This document shows positions 45,334 to 54,486 of a stretch of DNA of 64,000 nt, piece by piece; the stretch's first letter is position 1; each line of letters opens with the position of its first letter. The notes beneath the pieces were generated by a model. That model was not told where the DNA came from and ran no database searches. It saw only the letters and a list, made by a program, of their open reading frames with translations. The stretch is from JAHRAW01 sp965203265. Lineage in GTDB: Bacteria; Pseudomonadota; Gammaproteobacteria; Arenicellales; Poriferihabitantaceae. Location: assembly GCA_965203265.1 (NCBI GenBank), contig CBDBBV010000002.1, positions 992,001-1,056,000 of the forward strand, read 5' to 3'. A program made the translations under genes and the position numbers.

Positions 45334-48108
45334 TCAGCCCGCCGCCTCCACCCGCGCGGCGCAGAATTTGAATTCGGGAATCTTGCCGACCGGGTCGAGA
45401 GCCGCATTGGTCAGTATGTTGGCGGCGGCTTCGGCGTAGCAGAACGGGATGAACACCATGCCGTCCGGAACCGCATCGTCCACCCGCGCCTTCAATTCGA
45501 TGGCGCCGCGCCGAGTGCTCACGCGGATGGGATCGCCGGGCGCGATATGCAGTTTGCCGAGGGATTGCGCCGACAGGGTGGCGACCGCCTCCGGCTCGAT
45601 TTCATCGAGCACACCGGCGCGCCGAGTCATGGCGCCCGTGTGCCAATGCTCCAGCTGGCGGCCGGTGCTCAGAATCAGCGGGTAGTCTTCATCCGGCAAT
45701 TCATCCGGAGCGATGAGGCTGGCCGGGACCAGCTTGCCGCGCTTGCTCGGGGTGGGGAAGCCGTCGGTGAAGACGATCTCGTCGCCGGCCCGATCCGGCC
45801 CGCCGCAGGGATAGGTGACCGCGCTTTCCTCGGTGAGACGTTGCCAAGTGATGTTGTCGAGAGACGGCATGACCGAGGCCATTTCGGCGAAGATGTCCGC
45901 CGGCCCCTCGTACTGCCAGGGCAGGCCCAGACGCCGAGCGATCTCGTGGGTGATCCACCAATCCTGACGCGCATCGCCTGGCGGCTTCAGGGCGGCGCGC
46001 CCCATCTGCACCTGTCGGTTGGTGTTGGTAACCGTGCCCGCCTTCTCCGGCCACGCCGAGGCCGGCAGCACCACATCGGCGTGGAACGCGGTTTCCGTGA
46101 GGAAGATATCCTGCACCACCAGATGGTCGAGCTTCGCCAGCGCGGCGCGGGCGTGGCGCACATCGGGATCCGACATGGCCGGATTCTCGCCCATGATGTA
46201 CATGCCGCGAATTTCATCGCGATGAATGGCGTGCATGATTTCGACCACAGTGAGCCCGCGCTTGGGATCGAGATCGGTTCCCCAAGCGTGCTCGAAGCGC
46301 CCGCGCAGAGCGGCGTCGTCCACCGCGCTGTAGTCCGGCAGCATCATCGGAATGAGGCCGGCGTCGGAAGCCCCCTGCACGTTGTTTTGCCCGCGCAGGG
46401 GGTGCAGGCCGGTGCCGCGGCGACCGACCTGACCGGTGATCAGGGAAAGGGCGATGAGGCAGCGGGCGTTGTCGGTACCGTGTACGTGCTGGGATATGCC
46501 CATGCCCCAGAAGATGATCGCCGCCTTGGCGTTGGCGTAGGTTCGCGCCACGGTGCGTAGGGTGGCGGCGTCGATGCCGCAGATGGACTGCATGCGTTCC
46601 GGGGTGAATTCCGCAATGTGCGCGGCGAGCGCTTCGAATCCCTCGGTATGATCTCTCACATAGTCCCGATCGTACAGTTCCTCCTTGACGATGACATGCA
46701 GCAGCGCGTTCAACATGGCCACATCGGTGCCCGGCTTGAATTGCAGCATGTGGGTGGCGTGGCGCTTCAAGCCGGTGCCGCGAGGGTCCATGACGATGAG
46801 CGTGCCGGTTTTCGCCGCCTGCTTGAAAAAGGTCGCCGCCACCGGATGATTGCCCACCGGGTTGGCGCCGATGACCACCACCACATCGGAATCCTCGACC
46901 GCGTTGAAGGGTGCCGAGACCGCTCCGGAACCCACCCCCTCCAGCAGCGCCGCCACCGACGAGGCGTGGCACAGCCGGGTGCAGTGATCCACATTGTTGC
47001 TACCGAATCCGGTGCGCACCAGTTTCTGGAAGAGATAGGCTTCCTCGTTGGAACATTTGGCCGAGCCGAATCCGGCCAGCGCCGCGCCGCCGCCTCCGTG
47101 AGCATCGCGAATTTCACGCAGCCCGGCGGCGGCGAAATCCAGCGCCTCCTCCCAGCTGGCCTCGCGGAAACAACTGGCGGGATTGGCCGGATCGATCTCG
47201 AGATCGCCGCCCTTGGGGGCGTCGGCTCGCCGGATGAGGGGGGTGTGCAGCCGATGGGGATGGGACACATAGTCGAAGCCGAAGCGCCCCTTGACGCACA
47301 GCCGGTTGCGGTTGGCCGGGCCTTGACGCCCCTGCACGGCGATGATTTCGTTGCGCGCGGTTTGATAGGTGATCTGGCAGCCGACTCCGCAATAGGGGCA
47401 GACGCTGTGGGTGTGCTCCAACGAATCCGTCGGCGAATCGAACTTGGCCACGCCGCTTTCATCCACCAGCGTTTTCTCCATCAAGGCGCCGGTGGGACAC
47501 GCCTGTACGCATTCGCCGCAGCCGACGCAGGTGCTGGCGCCCATCGGGTCGTCCATGTCGAAGACGATCTTCGCGCGGTGGCCGCGCAGCGCCATGCCGA
47601 TCACATCGTTCACCTGCACTTCCCGACAGGCGCGCACGCATAGGTTGCACTGGATGCAGGCGTCCAGAGCCACATACATGGCGGGGTGGCTTGCATCCGC
47701 CGCCGGCACGGCGGATGACGGGCGCGCCTCGAAGCGACTGCCGTCCAGCGCCATCCGCTCGGCCCAGCGCCACAGTCGGGAATCGCGCTGGTGAGCGACG
47801 GGTCGCGGCGGCTGGTCGGCCAACAGCAATTCCATCACCAAATCCCGCGACCCCTGGGCTCGCGAACTGGTGGACGAAACCACCATCCCCTCACTCGGCC
47901 GCCGCAGGCACGAGGCCGCCAATACCCGCTCCCCCTCGATTTCCACCATGCACGCGCGGCAGTTGCCGTCGGGCCGATAGTCCATCTCGGCGGAATGACA
48001 CAGATGGGGAATCTCGACTCCCTGCCGCTGCGCCACCTGCCAGATGGTTTCGTCGGCGCGCGCTTCGACCTGAGCGCCGTCTAGGGTGAAACGAATGTTG
48101 GCGGCCAT
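45334..48108 (-). CDS. NAD-dependent formate dehydrogenase, alpha subunit
   Basis: 924-residue catalytic subunit that oxidises formate to CO2. The N-terminus resembles NuoG: a [2Fe-2S] ferredoxin domain (PHLCHSAEMDYRPDGNCRAC), a His-type cluster region and two [4Fe-4S] motifs (CIQCNLCVRACREV, CVGCGECVQACP). The molybdopterin domain has a further cluster motif CPYCGVGCQITY and the metal-binding Cys followed by the catalytic His in DHCTRLCHASS (Cys form, not selenocysteine). The C-terminal dinucleotide-binding domain contains STGRQLEHWHTG. GGAGG is 7 bp before the ATG, and the ATG overlaps the beta-subunit stop (TGATG). The metal may be Mo or W. Confidence 0.92.
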   Translation of the reverse strand: MAANIRFTLDGAQVEARADETIWQVAQRQGVEIPHLCHSAEMDYRPDGNCRACMVEIEGERVLAASCLRRPSEGMVVSSTSSRAQGSRDLVMELLLADQPPRPVAHQRDSRLWRWAERMALDGSRFEARPSSAVPAADASHPAMYVALDACIQCNLCVRACREVQVNDVIGMALRGHRAKIVFDMDDPMGASTCVGCGECVQACPTGALMEKTLVDESGVAKFDSPTDSLEHTHSVCPYCGVGCQITYQTARNEIIAVQGRQGPANRNRLCVKGRFGFDYVSHPHRLHTPLIRRADAPKGGDLEIDPANPASCFREASWEEALDFAAAGLREIRDAHGGGGAALAGFGSAKCSNEEAYLFQKLVRTGFGSNNVDHCTRLCHASSVAALLEGVGSGAVSAPFNAVEDSDVVVVIGANPVGNHPVAATFFKQAAKTGTLIVMDPRGTGLKRHATHMLQFKPGTDVAMLNALLHVIVKEELYDRDYVRDHTEGFEALAAHIAEFTPERMQSICGIDAATLRTVARTYANAKAAIIFWGMGISQHVHGTDNARCLIALSLITGQVGRRGTGLHPLRGQNNVQGASDAGLIPMMLPDYSAVDDAALRGRFEHAWGTDLDPKRGLTVVEIMHAIHRDEIRGMYIMGENPAMSDPDVRHARAALAKLDHLVVQDIFLTETAFHADVVLPASAWPEKAGTVTNTNRQVQMGRAALKPPGDARQDWWITHEIARRLGLPWQYEGPADIFAEMASVMPSLDNITWQRLTEESAVTYPCGGPDRAGDEIVFTDGFPTPSKRGKLVPASLIAPDELPDEDYPLILSTGRQLEHWHTGAMTRRAGVLDEIEPEAVATLSAQSLGKLHIAPGDPIRVSTRRGAIELKARVDDAVPDGMVFIPFCYAEAAANILTNAALDPVGKIPEFKFCAARVEAAG

Positions 48109-49811
48109 CACAAATCCTCCGGAAAATATCTGATTACGCAGTTGATCGGATTCCCCGCCGCCTGCCCCAAACCGCAGATGGAGGCGTCCGCCATCACCGT
48201 GCTCAAATTCTGCAGCAAGTCGGTGTCCCACTTCGGCTTTTTCATCAGCGCCACCGCCTTTTCGGTGCCGACTCGGCACGGCGTGCACTGCCCGCAGCTC
48301 TCGTCCTCGAAGAATCGCATCAGGTTGAGAGCCACATCCCGCATGTTGTCGTGCTCGCTGAACACGACTATGGCGGCGGAGCCGATGAAGCAGCCGTGTT
48401 CCTGCAAGGTGTCGAAGTCCAGCGGCGCGTCCGCCAGCGAGGCCGGCAGTATGCCGCCGGAGGCGCCGCCGGGCAGGTAGCCCTTGAAGGCGTGGCCGTC
48501 GAGCATGCCGCCGCAGTATTCCTCGATCAATTCGTTGGCGCTGATGCCGGCCGGGGCGAGTTTCACCCCGGGATTCTTCACCCGCCCGGAAACCGAATAA
48601 CTGCGCCATCCCTTGCGCCCGCGCCTGCCGGCATCGGCGAACCATGCCGCACCCTTTTCCACGATGTCGCGCACCCAGTGTAATGTCTCCACATTGTGCT
48701 CCAGAGTGGGCCGCCCGAACAGGCCGACTTCGGCCACAAATGGCGGGCGGTTGCGCGGCAGCCCGCGCTTGCCCTCGATGGATTCGATCATGGCGGATTC
48801 CTCGCCGCAGATGTAGGCGCCCGCGCCCCGGCGAACGATGATCTCGGTGTGCGAGATCAAGCCCGCCGCGCCTACCTTTTGCAGCTCGGTTTGCAGGATT
48901 TCGCGCACCGCCGGATACTCGTCGCGCACATACACATAGCATTTCTCGGTCTCCACCGCCCACGCGGCGATGAGCATGCCCTCGATGAATCGATGGGGGT
49001 CGGATTCGAGATAGAAGCGATCCTTGAAGGTGCCGGGCTCGCCCTCGTCGGCGTTCACCGCCATCAGGCGCGCACCCGTGTAGCCGCGCACGATGCGCCA
49101 CTTGCGCCCAGCCGGGAAACCGGCGCCGCCCAAGCCGCGCAGGGCGGAGTCGTCCAGTTGGGTGATGATCTCCTCGGCGCGATGTTTCCCCGCGAGGCAA
49201 TCCGCCAGCAGCCGGTAGCCGCCATCCTGTCGGTATTGCGCGAAATCGATGTAATCGGGCAGTTGCACGTGAACGCAATCCTCGGCGGCGGCTTGCAGCA
49301 CGCTTTCGGCGGTGGCCTCGATCTCGTGGAAATGGCCGATTTCGGCGACCGGCGCGACCTCACATCGCCCCATGCAGGGGGCGCGCAGGATGCGCGTGTT
49401 CGCGGGCTTGGCGGCGCGCAGTTCCCGCAGCAGTTCCTCGGCACCGGCCAGTTGGCAGGCGATGCTGTCGCATACCCGAATGGTGCGCGTCGGCGGCTCG
49501 GCCTCGCCCTCCTTGACGATGTCGAAATGTGCGTAGAACGACGCCACCTCGTACACCTCGGTCATGGACAATTTCATGAGGTCGGCGAGAGCCGCCAGAT
49601 GGGCGGCGGACAGGCAGCGGTAATGATCCTGAATCCGATGCAGATACTCGATCAGCATATCCCGTTGCAGCGGCTGCTCGCCCAGCAACGCCTGTACCCG
49701 CGCGCGCGCCTCGGCGTCCACTTGCCGGCCCTTGGGGGTGGCGCGGGATTTACTGCGGCCGCGACCGGGGTGGCGGCGTTTCATCGGGGTTTCGGTTGTC
49801 GCGGTTGCCAT
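48108..49811 (-). CDS. NAD-dependent formate dehydrogenase, fused beta-gamma subunit
   Basis: 567-residue fusion of a NuoE-like [2Fe-2S] domain (CDSIACQLAG...APCMGRC, about 115-160) to a NuoF-like diaphorase with NADH/FMN-binding GLGGAGFPAGRKW, MAVNADEGEPGTFKD and the [4Fe-4S] motif ESCGQCTPCRVG. It passes electrons from the alpha subunit to NAD+. The two-gene form with a fused subunit resembles FDH1 of Methylobacterium extorquens, a tungsten enzyme; FdsABG enzymes keep these as separate chains. The Arg/Lys-rich first 30 residues are extra. GGAG supports the start at 49811. No fdhD or delta-subunit gene is nearby. The 164 bp to sucD hold no visible gene. Confidence 0.9.
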   Translation of the reverse strand: MATATTETPMKRRHPGRGRSKSRATPKGRQVDAEARARVQALLGEQPLQRDMLIEYLHRIQDHYRCLSAAHLAALADLMKLSMTEVYEVASFYAHFDIVKEGEAEPPTRTIRVCDSIACQLAGAEELLRELRAAKPANTRILRAPCMGRCEVAPVAEIGHFHEIEATAESVLQAAAEDCVHVQLPDYIDFAQYRQDGGYRLLADCLAGKHRAEEIITQLDDSALRGLGGAGFPAGRKWRIVRGYTGARLMAVNADEGEPGTFKDRFYLESDPHRFIEGMLIAAWAVETEKCYVYVRDEYPAVREILQTELQKVGAAGLISHTEIIVRRGAGAYICGEESAMIESIEGKRGLPRNRPPFVAEVGLFGRPTLEHNVETLHWVRDIVEKGAAWFADAGRRGRKGWRSYSVSGRVKNPGVKLAPAGISANELIEEYCGGMLDGHAFKGYLPGGASGGILPASLADAPLDFDTLQEHGCFIGSAAIVVFSEHDNMRDVALNLMRFFEDESCGQCTPCRVGTEKAVALMKKPKWDTDLLQNLSTVMADASICGLGQAAGNPINCVIRYFPEDL

Positions 49812-49975
49812 TTCTTCTCCGGGCAAAACAAGGGTGCGAGCGGTTCACGCTTCGGCGCGCGCGCCTCGGCGTCAGCGCTCGCTAGACGGATTGCGCATTT
49901 TCCCATTTCCGCGAGCCGCATGAAACCACCGCAGCGGGTTTGTGGGCAATTCGGATTCGGCTTCGGCTTCGGGGT

Positions 49976-50851
49976 TCATCCGGCGAGCGCCTCCTTCAGC
50001 GTGCGTCCCAGCGAGGCGGGGGAATTCGCCACGGCGATACCGGCGAGATTGAAGGCTTCGATCTTGTCGCCCGCGGCGCCTGTGCCGCCGGCGATGATCG
50101 CTCCGGCGTGCCCCATGCGCCGACCCGGCGGCGCGGTCAGGCCGGCTATGTATCCGCATACCGGCTTGTTCGTCCCGCTGCGGCGGATGAATTCCGCGGC
50201 CTCCTCCTCGGCGGTGCCGCCGATCTCGCCGATCAACACGATGGACTCGGTGTCGTCGTCCGCCAGAAACATCTCCAAGCAGTCGATGAAGTTGGTGCCG
50301 GGAAGCGGGTCGCCGCCGATGCCGATGCAGGTGCTCTGGCCGATGCCTTCGGCGGTGGTTTGCGCCACCGCCTCGTAGGTCAGGGTGCCCGAACGGGAGA
50401 CGATGCCGGCAGTGCCGCGCGCGTGTATGTGCCCCGGCATGATGCCGATTTTGCATTCATCCGGAGTGATCACGCCGGGGCAGTTCGGGCCGATCAGGCG
50501 AGTAGGGGAATTTTCCAGCACGCGGCGCACACGCACCATGTCGAGCACCGGCACCCCCTCGGTTATGCACACCACCAGCGGGATTTCGGCGTCGATGGCT
50601 TCGAGAATGGCGTCGGCGGCGAAGGCCGGCGGCACATAGATGACCGAGGCGGTGGCGCCGGTTCGCGCGACCGCCTCGGATACGGTGTCGAATACCGGCA
50701 GCCCCAAATGAGTCATGCCGCCCTTGCCGGGGGTTACCCCGCCCACCAGATCGGTGCCGTATTCCAGCGCCTGTTGGCTGTGGAAGGTGGCGGTGGCACC
50801 GGTGAATCCCTGACAGATCAGCCGCGTGTCCCGATTCACCAATATCGCCAT
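49976..50851 (-). CDS. sucD: Succinyl-CoA synthetase, alpha subunit
   Basis: CoA-binding and phospho-His subunit of the TCA-cycle enzyme. CoA region GFTGATATFHSQQALEYG and the active His in RRMGHAGAIIAGGTG. 291 residues (E. coli 289). The ATG overlaps the sucC stop by one base (TGATG), coupling equimolar synthesis. Confidence 0.96.
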   Translation of the reverse strand: MAILVNRDTRLICQGFTGATATFHSQQALEYGTDLVGGVTPGKGGMTHLGLPVFDTVSEAVARTGATASVIYVPPAFAADAILEAIDAEIPLVVCITEGVPVLDMVRVRRVLENSPTRLIGPNCPGVITPDECKIGIMPGHIHARGTAGIVSRSGTLTYEAVAQTTAEGIGQSTCIGIGGDPLPGTNFIDCLEMFLADDDTESIVLIGEIGGTAEEEAAEFIRRSGTNKPVCGYIAGLTAPPGRRMGHAGAIIAGGTGAAGDKIEAFNLAGIAVANSPASLGRTLKEALAG

Positions 50852-52032
50852 CAGGCGCTCTCCGATACCGCGGCGACCGCTTTTTTCGCGGCCTCCGCCA
50901 GATTTTCCGCGGCCACCACCGGCAGCCCGGAATCCGCCAGAATGGCCTTGCCCTGCGCCACATTGGTGCCCGCCAGCCGCACCACCAACGGCACCGCCAG
51001 CCGAGATTCTCTGGCGGCGGCGATGATCCCTTCGGCGATCACATCGCAGCGCATAATGCCGCCGAATATGTTGACCAGTATGCCCCGAATGTTGGGGTCG
51101 GAGAGGATGATGCGGAAGGCCGCGCTTACCCGCTCGGCACCGGCGCCGCCGCCCACATCGAGAAAATTGGCCGGCGCGCCGCCGTACAGTTTGATGATGT
51201 CCAGAGTGGCCATGGCCAAACCGGCGCCGTTCACCATGCAGCCGATGTTGCCGTCCAGTTTGATGTAGTTCAGGCCGTGTTCGTCCGCTTCCACTTCGGC
51301 GGGGTTTTCTTCGTCGCGGTCGCGCAGTTGCGCCACTTTCGGTTGGCGGAACAAGGCGTTGCCGTCGAAATTCATTTTGGCGTCGAGGGCGAGCAATTCG
51401 CCGTCTCGGGTGACCACCAGCGGGTTGATCTCCACCAAACTGGCGTCCAGCTCGGTGAACGCCTGATATACGGCGCTGATTTGGGCGGCCAGCGCGCGCG
51501 CCTGACTGCCGCCGCTGCTGCCGTTGATGCCGAGTGCGTGCGCCAGCTTGCGCCCGTGGAAGGGTTGCAGGCCGATGGCCGGATCGATCTCCACTTTGGT
51601 GATTTTGTGCGGCGTCTCGGCGGCCACTTCCTCGATGTCCATGCCGCCCTCGGTGGAGGCGACCACGGTAATGCGGCCAGCGGCGCGGTCGATCAACATG
51701 CCCAGATAGAGTTCGCGCGCGATGTCGCAGCCCGCTTCGATGTAAATCCGCCTAACCGTCCTGCCGTCGGACCCGGTCTGCGGGGTGACCAGATTCATGC
51801 CGAGAATCTCGTCGGCAGCCCGCTTGGCCGCCTGCGCCGAGTCCGCCACCCGCACGCCGCCGCCCTTGCCGCGCCCGCCGGCGTGAATCTGCGCCTTGAC
51901 CACCCATTTCGGCCCGCCCAGATGAGCGATCGCCGCGGCCGCCTGATCGCGGGTGAATGCCGCCCGGCCCGCGGGCACGGCGACGCCGAATCCGGCCAAC
52001 AGCGACTTGGCCTGATATTCATGGATGTTCAT
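50851..52032 (-). CDS. sucC: Succinyl-CoA synthetase, beta subunit
   Basis: ATP-grasp subunit: MNIHEYQAKSLLAGFGVAVP start, nucleotide-binding VVKAQIHAGGRGKGGGVRVA, NGAGLAMATLD and LVNIFGGIMRCD. 393 residues (E. coli 388). It heads a minus-strand run sucC-sucD-formate dehydrogenase-quinone reductase-exonuclease-rlmD. Confidence 0.96.
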   Translation of the reverse strand: MNIHEYQAKSLLAGFGVAVPAGRAAFTRDQAAAAIAHLGGPKWVVKAQIHAGGRGKGGGVRVADSAQAAKRAADEILGMNLVTPQTGSDGRTVRRIYIEAGCDIARELYLGMLIDRAAGRITVVASTEGGMDIEEVAAETPHKITKVEIDPAIGLQPFHGRKLAHALGINGSSGGSQARALAAQISAVYQAFTELDASLVEINPLVVTRDGELLALDAKMNFDGNALFRQPKVAQLRDRDEENPAEVEADEHGLNYIKLDGNIGCMVNGAGLAMATLDIIKLYGGAPANFLDVGGGAGAERVSAAFRIILSDPNIRGILVNIFGGIMRCDVIAEGIIAAARESRLAVPLVVRLAGTNVAQGKAILADSGLPVVAAENLAEAAKKAVAAVSESA

Positions 52033-52114
52033 CTTCGGGGAACCGCTCCCTTCATTTTGCCGCTATCGAGCGCACTATGATCGAATTGCATGGCTCCGTA
52101 AAATACTGGCAATC

Positions 52115-52870
52115 ATGGCAAATAGCAATGCGACCAACGACCTCGGAATGCCCCTCGGCGAAATCGTCGAAGGCTGGTCGCCGCCGCCGCGTCCGCCTCG
52201 GCGGGCGTTGCGCGGGCGGTATTGCACGGTCGCGCCCATCAGCATCGCGCAGCACAGCGCCGATCTGTTTCACGCCAACCGTCAGGATCGGGAAGGGCGC
52301 AACTGGGTATATCTCCCCTACGGGCCCTTCGACACGCTGGAATCGTATCGACGCTGGCTCGCCGCGACTTGCCTCGGCGACGATCCGATGTTCTTCAGCA
52401 TCATCGACCGACAAAGCGGCAAGGCGCTGGGGGTTGCCAGCTATCTGCGCATCAAGCCCGAGGCCGGCTCCATCGAAGTGGGGCACATCAACTACGCACC
52501 GGCCATGCAGCGCACCCCGTTGGCCACCGAGGCCATGTATCTGATGATGGCCAATGCGTTCGATCTGGGCTACCGCCGCTACGAGTGGAAATGCAACGCC
52601 CTCAATCAGCGCTCCCGCAACGCCGCGCTGCGCCTCGGATTCACCTACGAGGGCATATTCCGCCAGATGCAGCTGAGCAAGGGGCGCAATCGCGATACCG
52701 CTTGGTATGCCGTGATCGATGCGGAATGGGCGGCGCTCAAGGGCGCCTTTGAAACTTGGCTGGCTGCGGGCAATTTCGCCGGGGACGGGCGCCAACGACA
52801 ATCCCTCTCTGCCCTGACCGCGGCCGCGCTCAGTGCGCTCCGGGGCGAATCTTCTTCTCGACGGCGGTGA
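52115..52870 (+). CDS. GNAT-family N-acetyltransferase
   Basis: 251 residues resembling RimJ/RimL-type acetyltransferases: substrate part WVYLPYGPFDTLESYRRWLA, acetyl-CoA part EVGHINYAPAMQRTPLATEA and CNALNQRSRNAALRLGFTYE. The acceptor is unknown; amino groups of proteins or small molecules are possible. The last 41 bp overlap the 3' end of trmJ, convergent. Confidence 0.85.
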   Translation: MANSNATNDLGMPLGEIVEGWSPPPRPPRRALRGRYCTVAPISIAQHSADLFHANRQDREGRNWVYLPYGPFDTLESYRRWLAATCLGDDPMFFSIIDRQSGKALGVASYLRIKPEAGSIEVGHINYAPAMQRTPLATEAMYLMMANAFDLGYRRYEWKCNALNQRSRNAALRLGFTYEGIFRQMQLSKGRNRDTAWYAVIDAEWAALKGAFETWLAAGNFAGDGRQRQSLSALTAAALSALRGESSSRRR

Positions 52871-53591
52871 ATATCCCCCGCAACATGCGGATTTCCTCGG
52901 CGTGGGGACGGGCGCGGTTGAACAGGCGAATCAGTCGGCGCTGCAGTTTGACGGAGCTGCCCTGACCGAATTCCAGCAGGGTGAGCAGGCGTTGCAGGTG
53001 TTGATGAAAATGCCGCAGATCCTCCGCCAGCGCCGGTTGCTCGCCCGTCGCGACTTCTTCGCCCAACCCCCCGCCGTCCTCCAGATCGACCACGCCGCGC
53101 AATTCGTACAACAACACCATCACCGCCGAGGCGATGTTGAGGGATGGAAATTGCGGGTTCGCGGGAATATGCACTAAGTTGTGGCATCGATCCAATTCGC
53201 GGTTGCTCAGCCCCCGGCTTTCGCGCCCGAACAACAGGGCGGTGTGAGCCGCCTGAGTCGCGTGGGTGCCGCGCGCGGTTTGCGCGGCTTGTTGCATGGC
53301 CTGCTTGGGCGACAACTGCGGCCACTCGATGCGCCGCAAACGCGCGCTCGCGCCGATGACCAGAGCGCAGTCGGCGATGGCCTGATCGAGATCGTCCACC
53401 ACCACGGCCTCATCGAGAATCCAATCGGCACCGGCAGCGCGGGCGGTGGCTTGGGCGCTGGGGAAATCTCGCGGTTGCACCAGAGTCAGCCGTGACACCC
53501 CCATATTCGCCATGGCACGGGCGACAGCGCCGATATTGCCGGAATGGGTAGTCTCAACGAGTACGACTCGGATATAATCAAGCGTTGTCAT
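52830..53591 (-). CDS. trmJ: tRNA (Cm32/Um32) 2'-O-methyltransferase
   Basis: SPOUT methyltransferase that modifies nucleotide 32 of several tRNAs. Typical N-terminus IRVVLVETTHSGNIGAVARA, then LLFGRESRGLSNREL and IPANPQFPSLNIASAVMV (knot region). The C-terminal TrmJ extension is present with a Gly-rich insertion (EDGGGLGEE). 253 residues from the ATG at 53591. An in-frame TTG at 53621 is possible but precedes a hairpin. Confidence 0.93.
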   Translation of the reverse strand: MTTLDYIRVVLVETTHSGNIGAVARAMANMGVSRLTLVQPRDFPSAQATARAAGADWILDEAVVVDDLDQAIADCALVIGASARLRRIEWPQLSPKQAMQQAAQTARGTHATQAAHTALLFGRESRGLSNRELDRCHNLVHIPANPQFPSLNIASAVMVLLYELRGVVDLEDGGGLGEEVATGEQPALAEDLRHFHQHLQRLLTLLEFGQGSSVKLQRRLIRLFNRARPHAEEIRMLRGIFTAVEKKIRPGAH

Positions 53592-53609
53592 TGCGGCATT
53601 GTGCCGCAA
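53592..53609 (-). other. Hairpin abutting the trmJ start
   Basis: TTGCGGCA-TTG-TGCCGCAA at 53591-53609: an 8-bp perfect palindromic stem with a 3-nt loop touching the trmJ ATG in the divergent trmJ/suhB gap. It could be an operator, or an mRNA hairpin limiting trmJ translation. The stem contains the only space for a trmJ ribosome site, and none is visible. Confidence 0.4.
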
Positions 53610-53672
53610 GCGGTTATTCAATGGAATGCCTGCGCGGGTCGTCTCGCAACGCGCAAAATGTGAAATTTAACG

Positions 53673-54476
53673 ATGAGCCCCATCCTTACTGTCGCCGTCA
53701 AGGCGGCACGCCGAGCCGGGCGGACCATCCTCCGTTCCCTCGACCGTCTCGATCAGGTGTCGGTCGAGGAAAAAGGGCGAAACGACTTCGTCAGCGATGT
53801 GGATCGGATGGCGGAGGCGGACATCGTGGACACCATCCACCACTTCTACCCGAACCACCACATCGTCGCCGAAGAACGCGGCGGCGCCCTCGGCGGTGGA
53901 AGCGATGCGAAGGAATTCGAATGGATCATCGACCCGTTGGACGGCACCGCCAACTATCTCCACGGCCACCCCCAATTCGCCGTTTCCATCGCCGCTCGGC
54001 AAAATGGGCGGATGCAACACGCGGTGATTTTCGACCCCCTGCGCGACGAAATGTACAGCGCCTCCCGAGGAGGCGGCGCGCAACTCAACAGCCGCCGCAT
54101 TCGCGTTACCCACCAGCGCAAGCTGGGGCGCGCCCTGTTGGCCACCGGTAGCCCGTTCCGCCAACCGGCGCAGATTGAGCCGTGGATGGGAATTCTCAAC
54201 ACCCTGTTGCCGCGAGTCGCGGACATTCGCCGTTGCGGTTGCGCCTCCCTCGACCTCGCATTTGTGGCGTGCGGTCGATTGGACGGCTACTGGGAATCCG
54301 GCCTCGGCGCCTGGGACATCGCCGCCGGCAGTTTGCTGGTGCGCGAGGCCGGCGGCTTGACAACGGATTTTCAGGGGGAGCAGAATTTCCTCGAAACTGG
54401 TCAAATAATCTCCGCCAACCGGCTGATTTTCAACGATTTGATCGCCCTTCTCTCCAATCAGGATGCTCCACCATGA
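53673..54476 (+). CDS. suhB: Inositol-1-monophosphatase SuhB
   Basis: Mg-dependent sugar/inositol phosphatase; in E. coli it also joins rRNA transcription antitermination complexes. Metal motifs VAEERGG, WIIDPLDGTANYLHG and GLGAWDIAAGSLLVREAGG are complete. 267 residues, normal length. It is followed 10 bp later by mutS; suhB beside trmJ is a common gammaproteobacterial arrangement. Confidence 0.95.
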   Translation: MSPILTVAVKAARRAGRTILRSLDRLDQVSVEEKGRNDFVSDVDRMAEADIVDTIHHFYPNHHIVAEERGGALGGGSDAKEFEWIIDPLDGTANYLHGHPQFAVSIAARQNGRMQHAVIFDPLRDEMYSASRGGGAQLNSRRIRVTHQRKLGRALLATGSPFRQPAQIEPWMGILNTLLPRVADIRRCGCASLDLAFVACGRLDGYWESGLGAWDIAAGSLLVREAGGLTTDFQGEQNFLETGQIISANRLIFNDLIALLSNQDAPP

Positions 54477-54486
54477 GGCGGAAAAG

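Noticed and set aside
49872..50456. 194-residue minus-strand frame overlapping sucD
   Set aside because: Arg/His-rich shadow of sucD in another frame.
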